64,000 bases of DNA, from contig JALBYC010000005.1 in NCBI GenBank assembly GCA_023212645.1, positions 310,001-374,000 on the forward strand. Direction: 5' to 3'. Made by a program: the position numbers and the translations under genes. This stretch comes from Farysia itapuensis. Taxonomy: Eukaryota; Basidiomycota; Ustilaginomycetes; Ustilaginales; Ustilaginaceae. The notes under the pieces are model-generated. The model was given only the letters and a program-made list of their open reading frames with translations, had not been told where the DNA came from and did no database searches. The number at the start of each line of letters is the position of its first letter. Position 1 is the stretch's first letter. Shown here one piece after another: positions 58,333 to 64,000 of the stretch.

Positions 58333-58823
58333 GTCGACCTGAGCTCAAGCCGAGCGAAAATTTGGTGAAGTATGAGGAGTTGGGAAGCTTAGATAGAGCA
58401 AGACTTCATGGTTCCTTGGTGCAAAAGGAGTGTGATGGTGGGAGGGCGACAGCTAGCGAGAACCACGTGAGGTGGATGTGTGGGTGCGTGTGTTTGAGTG
58501 TTATTTAGCGTGCTGTCGCTCGGCGTTGTTCGGCGTGTTGGTGTCACCTTTTTTTTCCTGGCAACAGCCAGCCATGCTCACACGGCCGAGAAAGCTGGAG
58601 CTGCAGGATCTCGCACGATCGAGATAAAATTGGAAAAGCCGGTTCACGCGTCATTCCGATAGCCGACAGCCAGGGCAGAACCCGCATCCACTGCTCCCAC
58701 GCCTGGAATGGGCGTGAATGCACCGGTTGGCCCGGAGGAAGATTGTGCCATATCTCTACGTTGCCTTTCTCTTTCCCCACCGTCTGTCAGACATCTTGTG
58801 CCCCGTCCCCGCCTCACGTCAAA
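58333..58823. other. Divergent promoter region KCH channel / PMP47-type carrier
   Basis: This 491-bp spacer holds both promoters. It contains a T-run at 58551-58558. The frame preceding the carrier ATG is open but lacks an ATG. Nothing else was recognised. Confidence 0.45.
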
Positions 58824-59819
58824 ATGGCCGAAGAACCTTTGACGCCGTTTGGGAATGCGCTGGCAGGTGCACTTGGCGGTGTATTCTCCAATGCCGTCAT
58901 CTATCCGCTCGACACGGTCAAGACCCGCATCCAGGCAGGACAGGGCGGTGCAACGGCCAAGAGCAAGGAGGTCAAGGTCAAGGAGCTCGTCACCGTACCC
59001 CAGCATGCCGGTCTGCTCAAGGGCATGATGCACATCATCCGCAGTAAAGAGGGGCCCAAGGGTCTGTACAAGGGGTTCGGCGCCAGCATGGTCAATACTT
59101 TTTCCACGCAATTTGCTTACTTCTACTGGTATTCGGTCGTACGTACGCTCTACATAAACCGACTGGCCAAGAAGACGACGACTGGCATTGCTATCCTCAA
59201 TACAGCCACTGAGCTGCTGTTGGGTGCTATTGCCGGTGCATTGGCACAGATCTTTACCATTCCCGTCAGTGTGATTGCAACCCGTCAGCAGATTGGCTCC
59301 TCTGACGCTGTCAAGGAGGGGGACCCGCCTGCCGACGAAAGCTTCCTCGGCGTCGCCAAAGACATTCTGAAAGAGGATGGTGTCACAGGTCTCTGGCGTG
59401 GCCTCAAGCCATCGCTTGTGCTCACCGTCAATCCGGCAATCACTTACGGTGTCTTTGAACGAGTCAAGACCTTGATCTTGGCTGCCTCGATCGACGGCAA
59501 AATGACGCCAGGCAAATCATTCCTGGTGGGCGCACTGTCCAAGACACTGGCAACGGTTGTCACATTCCCCTACATCCTCAGCAAGATCCGTCTGCAGGCC
59601 CGAAACACACGCTACAAGGGCGCAATCGACTGCCTATCACAAATCTTCCGCGAGAAGGGCATTGCCGGTTGGTACCAAGGCATGCAGGCCCAGATCACCA
59701 AAGCTGTCCTCGCCCAGGCCCTGCTCTTCTTCTTCCGCGACTACTTTGAGGTATGGACCCGACAGATTTTGCAGGTTGCCAAGAAGCGGCAGGTTGTTGC
59801 AGCCATTTCCAAGGCTTGA
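58824..59819 (+). CDS. ANT1: Peroxisomal adenine-nucleotide carrier, PMP47/Ant1 type (331 aa)
   Basis: This is a member of the mitochondrial carrier superfamily with three repeats. The signatures are YPLDTVKTRIQ (residues about 27-37), the degenerate IPVSVIATRQQ (about 148-158) and FPYILSKIRLQ (about 250-260). Related G-x-x-G-LYKGF / GLWRGL / GWYQGM elements follow each one. The combination VSVIATRQQ, LVLTVNPAITYGVFE and TFPYILSKIRLQ is typical of the peroxisomal SLC25A17/PMP47/Ant1 group, which imports ATP for fatty-acid activation. The protein ends in SKA, a weak PTS1-like tripeptide that such membrane proteins do not need. The start at 58824 (AAAATGG context) precedes the first repeat directly. 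Confidence 0.9.
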   Translation: MAEEPLTPFGNALAGALGGVFSNAVIYPLDTVKTRIQAGQGGATAKSKEVKVKELVTVPQHAGLLKGMMHIIRSKEGPKGLYKGFGASMVNTFSTQFAYFYWYSVVRTLYINRLAKKTTTGIAILNTATELLLGAIAGALAQIFTIPVSVIATRQQIGSSDAVKEGDPPADESFLGVAKDILKEDGVTGLWRGLKPSLVLTVNPAITYGVFERVKTLILAASIDGKMTPGKSFLVGALSKTLATVVTFPYILSKIRLQARNTRYKGAIDCLSQIFREKGIAGWYQGMQAQITKAVLAQALLFFFRDYFEVWTRQILQVAKKRQVVAAISKA

Positions 59820-60029
59820 GTGTACTAGACGATCCATTTTGTGAGCTATTTTCACGGTTTCAATTTCCAGCATTTTTCTTCTTTTTTTTGGTTTCAACTC
59901 ACTCGCAGCGAGAAGGAATTTGTGGAGATTTTTGCTGAGCTGAAACTGGAGCATGGACCCTTTTTTGCGCTTTAGCACTCACATCAAGTCGTCCAGCATG
60001 GCAGAGACGCACTGAGCGAATTGTCAAAG

Positions 60030-62471
60030 ATGCGAGACGCGAGACAAGCACTGCGACTTCTACGCCAGACATCCGCTACTACCTCGCGGCGCGAGCTGTA
60101 TTCGGCTACAACGCAGCGCGAGATATACCTGGCTACAACGCAGCGACTTGTCACTACTCGTCGCTACGTCCAGGTACGGTCGTACTTCACAAGGCTTGTA
60201 CAGACACAGACATTTCCAAATGTTCTACGTCCAAGTAGCAGCTTATCAACACTCGGCTTGAATCGCGGTATCCATGCTTCGGTGTACCGACAGAAGGACC
60301 ATCGCAAACCAGAGGTAGAGCCGCCAAAGCAACAGGATGCGGACACGACCACGTCAGATACCAAGTCAGAGCCCGACAAGGCAGAGACAGGCCACGAACT
60401 GTCAACGGCAGGTCGTGCCTACCAGCACTTTGCCAACTACCCTCGCTCTCTTCAGCGTCTGGCAATGAAAGCCATCCCAGCTCCACAAAACCAGCCGCCT
60501 CAAACAACGCCCAACCACGAAGTCCACGACCACAGAGCACGTCCGTCCAAAGAAGACCTGCTACGTCTTGCCAAGGGATTCTGGACACGCTTGCGCATCC
60601 GGTTCAAGTGGTTCACCATCCGAGGGTTCCGACGCTTCAATGCTGATGATATCAGTGCCTTCTTCACTTTGGGCACCTTCACCACCCTCATCTTTATCGT
60701 AGCCGGAACGACGACCTTTGTTTCGCTCGTGTTTGCGGCCCTCAACGCACTCAATCTGCAAGAATGGATTGCGCGCAAGATTGCCGACTACCTTACAGCT
60801 GAAACGGGGGTCACTGTTGTATTCGAGAGCGCAATCGTGCCCAAGTGGAAAGAAAGCAAGATCAGCTTCAAGAATGTCTTTATCTCCCGTAGAGTGCACG
60901 GTGACGTCGACTCACTGCTGCAGGAGCGCAGACAGAAGACCAAGGCTGGGACGATGGAGGGATCAAAGAAGGTTCGGCGTCGTACTGCCGTCACCGCTGG
61001 CGACGGCATGGCCTGGGAAGGCACGCATCACGACGAGATTGAAGAAATTGCACCGCCAATGAGCGACGAAGCGCGGGGCGAAGACTTGATTGAAGACGAC
61101 ACCGTCAACACCAACTATACCATGTTTGACCTGCAAGTCGACTCGATCGACGTCACGCTCAGTCTGCACCGCTGGTTCGACGGCAAAGGCCTGATTGAAG
61201 ATGCGGTGGTGCGAGGTGTGCGCGGCATCGTCGACCGACGCAACGTGTTTTGGGACCCCAACAAACCTTACGATCCCAAAGCCGCACGACGCGAGCCATC
61301 CCAGGGCGACTTTGAACTCGAGTCTTTGCAGGTCGAAGACTTCCTGGTCACGTGTTACCAGCCCAATGGGTTCCGACCATTCAACTTTAGCGTGTTCAAC
61401 GCCAATATATCCAAGCTGCGCAAACAGTGGCTATTCTACGACCTACTCAGTGCCGACTCTATCACAGGACAGGTGGATGGGTGTCTGTTCAGTCTGCATA
61501 AACCACAGAGCATCACCCGCACGGTGGAACAGGACCGGGAACGGAGCGTGTCAAAGTGGAAGACAATGTCACGTCTGCGCATCGACAGTGTCAACTTTGA
61601 CCACATTCAGAGCCAGTCCGACTTGACTGGACCCATCTCGTGGATCTTGTCGGGCAAGTTTGACGTTGTAGCCGACATCAAATTCCCCCGCGACCTGGAT
61701 GAAGAGGCGGACATCAATACGATCATCAGCGAAGTGCTGGACAATCTGAGTGCAGCCTTGTCTGGCGAACCACATCGAGATGCAGAAGACCGAGGACCTA
61801 TTCCAGGACAGCATCGACTCAGCGGGCCAGCCATCGAGGCACCTGTCTCCGCCGTCGGACCCACGGCTGAACGTGTACGCAAAGAAAACGAAGAAGCAAA
61901 ACGCTCGGGCAGAGAGCTCAAATTGCGCGACGAGGATGCCGACAAGAGCGTTGCAGAAGACATCAAGCCCTTTATTCCACCTCCTGCGGTGGTCATGGAC
62001 ATGGACGTACGCTTCAAGGACATCAAGGCGGCCGTTCCGCTGTTTACCAAGGACATTAGCTACAGCACCAACGCGTTTGTGCGACCGATTGTCGCCTTTA
62101 TGAACGCCAACAAGACGCTCATTCCCATTCGTTGTCGGATCGTCATGGATCTGAGCGAGTTTGACGGATCGATGGATCTGGCGCAGACCGGCTTATTGCC
62201 AGTGGTGAGCGACAAGATCTACGAAGCGTTGGCCAACCACGTTGCATCCCAGAACGCTTCTCACAAGCGTCTCAAGAATGTCAGTCTGTGGTCGCTGCAG
62301 ATCTCAGCGAACGCGGCACTCAATCTGGTGACACTTCTGCGTGATTCTCTTTCGCGAAACACGTCTACAACAGCTTCAGTGCACCACCATACAGGACCTG
62401 CTAGAGCGAATGATGCCGGGCCCGACGTGGATGCCGGCGCTGCGTCTGCGGTGACGGGTGCTGCGTCATTG
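60030..62471 (+). CDS. MDM31: Mitochondrial distribution and morphology protein MDM31
   Basis: This inner-mitochondrial-membrane protein is needed for normal mitochondrial shape, mtDNA inheritance and cardiolipin/phospholipid homeostasis. From the ATG at 60030 it is 814 aa. The N-terminus is strongly Arg/Thr-rich without acidic residues for the first stretch and contains two imperfect repeats (SATTQREIYLATTQR), a plausible presequence. The family core is evident: IRFKWFTIRGFRRFNADDI, hydrophobic FTLGTFTTLIFIVAGTTTF, IARKIADYLTAETGVTVVFE, MFDLQVDSIDVTLSLHRWFDG, DFLVTCYQPNGFRPFNFS, and near the C-terminus VVMDMDVRFKDIKAAVPLF and IPIRCRIVMDLSEFDGS. The frame upstream of 60030 has only a TTG. The 62472-62474 triplet is the stop codon. 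Confidence 0.93.
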
Positions 62472-62643
62472 TGATCCGGCGAGTAATATGCAATGCTCGC
62501 GTTCGAGACACTCGACTGTTTGCTCCATACCTCCATCGAGAGATATTTGCACCTTGCTTGTCGCTACCTTTGTCTACCGCCGTCTGCTACATCATGTCGA
62601 GCAAAGAAAGAGCTGTTCAAGTCGAGAACAATCGCCGTGCTAA

Positions 62644-64000
62644 AGAAAACTCCATTTCGAGACGTTCTTTGAGGGCTATGAGGACCATATCGCCGGTATC
62701 CCGGGTAATCTTTCTAAAAAGTATGCTCCTGGTACCCTAAGAAACAGGGATCGAGCGGAACGCCTCTTGCGTAAATTCCTGGATCTGTTCTGCCAACGAG
62801 CCAACACTCGAACGCCAGAGGAGTATCTGGGCATCGGCAACGACGTCCTCTTGCCGAAAGAGTTCTGGATAGCCTACACGCGGCTCTGCCCAATGTCGGT
62901 GGAGCAGACCACCCGTCTTGATCGGCTCGAAGGACTGCCAAGCGAAGCGACAGCTCAGCGCTTTCTCAGTCTGAAAACTGCGTTGGCTCGCCTCGCGGAC
63001 AGCTGGATCGTGTACACGAAGATCTCCAAGAAGAAGGTCGAAACAGAGATCCGACAGCAGTGCGAAACACTGCTGGTCCATCATCTGTCCAAGTCGCTCG
63101 ACATGCCGGAGCCCGTTCGTCTGGAAGCGGCTTCATTCGACAACATCTTGGATGTTCTCACGCAAGGTGTCTATGGCATCAAAGCATCGCGATACAAGAC
63201 ATCGCGCGACCGTGATCAGCTCGCCCTGCTGATCACGCTCTGTGCATCAATCGCGACCCGACCAGGCGAAATCGCTGTCGCTGCCGGGTACGAAGTCGTC
63301 AACGAGGGACTCCAATGGCGAGATCTGGAGTTCTCTCTTCACCTACTGCCTGAGGGTGAAGTAATCATCCAGCTCGACATTACTGTCCGTAACCTGAAGG
63401 ATATGCGCTCCGATTCACATAGCTACAGGATCCAGCCTGTTGACGAAGATGAGAGGGTACCGTTCTGCGCTGACGCAGTGCGTCTCGCCTTTTCGCTTGC
63501 GATCGAGGACGACGTCTTCGATCAGCAGAATGTCGACCTGAAAAGGTACAAGGATCTCGCATCTTCGGCCCTGTACCCAACCGGAACAGGCCCGAAAGTC
63601 TCCGGGATAAAGCTCTCGATACGTTCTTCGAAGCGTTACGACATGGTCATCCGCAAGCATGCCCAGGTCGATGGAGAGTGGGTGCTTGCTGCCAGTCAAG
63701 GCGCAAGCCTCTACGAGTACTCTGATAAGCTGCACAACATAGCTCAGCGTCTTGGATACGAGAGATTTACGTTTCAGGCCATACGAAGAGGCATTGCCAC
63801 CGCTCTGAACGATACGACGGTGACGTCTGAAGATGCCCGTCGGGCCATCGGCCACAGGCCCGGCTCCCACATGTGGGAGAAACACTACGTCGCAAAGAGA
63901 CAGCAGGTCGATATGCAAGGCCTATATCGGCACGGGGAGCAGCGACGCGATCTGATCAAAGAACGCGGGCTCACCAAGCTCAATCTCGTACCTCTTACCA
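62644..64000 (+). CDS. Tyrosine recombinase of Crypton/Starship-captain (DUF3435-like) type, partial
   Basis: One frame is open from the stop at 62641-62643 to the window edge (452 codons) and is not interrupted. The N-terminal part (KKYAPGTLRNRDRAERLLRKF) resembles the SAM-like DNA-binding domain of tyrosine recombinases. Catalytic landmarks are in order: Arg in SIATRPGEIA (codon at 63259), Arg pair in FTFQAIRRGIATAL (63784-63789), His in AIGHRPGS (63853) and the nucleophile Tyr in WEKHY (63886). The roughly 175-residue gap between the first and second Arg boxes is typical of the fungal DUF3435 group. No ATG lies in this frame near its start. An ATG at 62594 opens a Lys/Arg-rich frame that would join this one with a one-base shift in the A-rich run 62642-62649. 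The gene may therefore be frameshifted, spliced or start elsewhere. The C-terminus is outside the window. Confidence 0.82.

Overview
The window looks like nuclear DNA of a smut fungus (Ustilaginomycotina, probably Ustilaginaceae). The genes are closely spaced and mostly intronless. The few introns are 60-80 bp with GTAAGT/GTATGT-type donors. Proteins carry long Ser/Gln/Ala-rich insertions, and the protein set is a fungal housekeeping set plus clustered secreted proteins. Species assignment is inference; no rRNA, tRNA or organelle gene was recognised.

Layout. 0-6.3 kb: partial mitochondrial UbiB/ABC1 kinase-like gene (-), an unrecognised Q/H-rich protein (+), eIF3 subunit L (+). 6.4-15.1 kb: a giant inositol-polyphosphate 5-phosphatase (-) and an acidic nuclear-type protein (-) whose start lies in a 28-nt first exon. 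15.9-26.8 kb: NOG1 GTPase, an unrecognised 482-aa protein, P5C dehydrogenase (PUT2), LSM3 (4 exons, -), mitochondrial ribosomal uL5m, DCN1 (3 exons, -), LEU2. 26.9-32.2 kb: a PA-TM-RING ubiquitin ligase (-), GPN3 (-), SRP receptor alpha (+). 32.3-37.2 kb: four adjacent genes for cysteine-poor secreted proteins sharing a weak C-terminal pattern, a candidate effector cluster. 37.4-42.3 kb: 3-phosphoglycerate dehydrogenase, bleomycin hydrolase, ALG5 (-). 42.3-45.4 kb: a graveyard of mobile-element pieces (MULE transposase, Ty1/copia Gag-Pol fragment, Ty3/gypsy integrase fragments in a partial tandem repeat). 45.5-62.5 kb: NTE1 (-), an NRG1-like C2H2 factor, a class V aminotransferase, a KCH-type potassium channel (-), a PMP47-type carrier, MDM31. 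62.6-64 kb: a tyrosine recombinase of the Crypton/Starship-captain (DUF3435) type running out of the window.

Several neighbours are divergent pairs with very short shared promoters: LSM3/uL5m 186 bp, GPN3/SRP receptor 176 bp, DCN1/LEU2 335 bp. Amino-acid metabolism (PUT2, LEU2, SER3-type), ribosome biogenesis and translation (NOG1, eIF3l, uL5m), and ER/secretory and lipid functions (SRP receptor, ALG5, NTE1) are scattered rather than grouped.

The most interesting signals are: (1) three tandem hairpins downstream of PUT2 with different but fully complementary stems around a near-invariant 13-nt loop, the signature of a selected structure; (2) the secreted-protein cluster at 32-37 kb; (3) the tyrosine recombinase at the right edge, which could be the first gene of a large mobile element lying outside the window. 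Genes in the track that open with TTG/GTG were trimmed to the first in-frame ATG.
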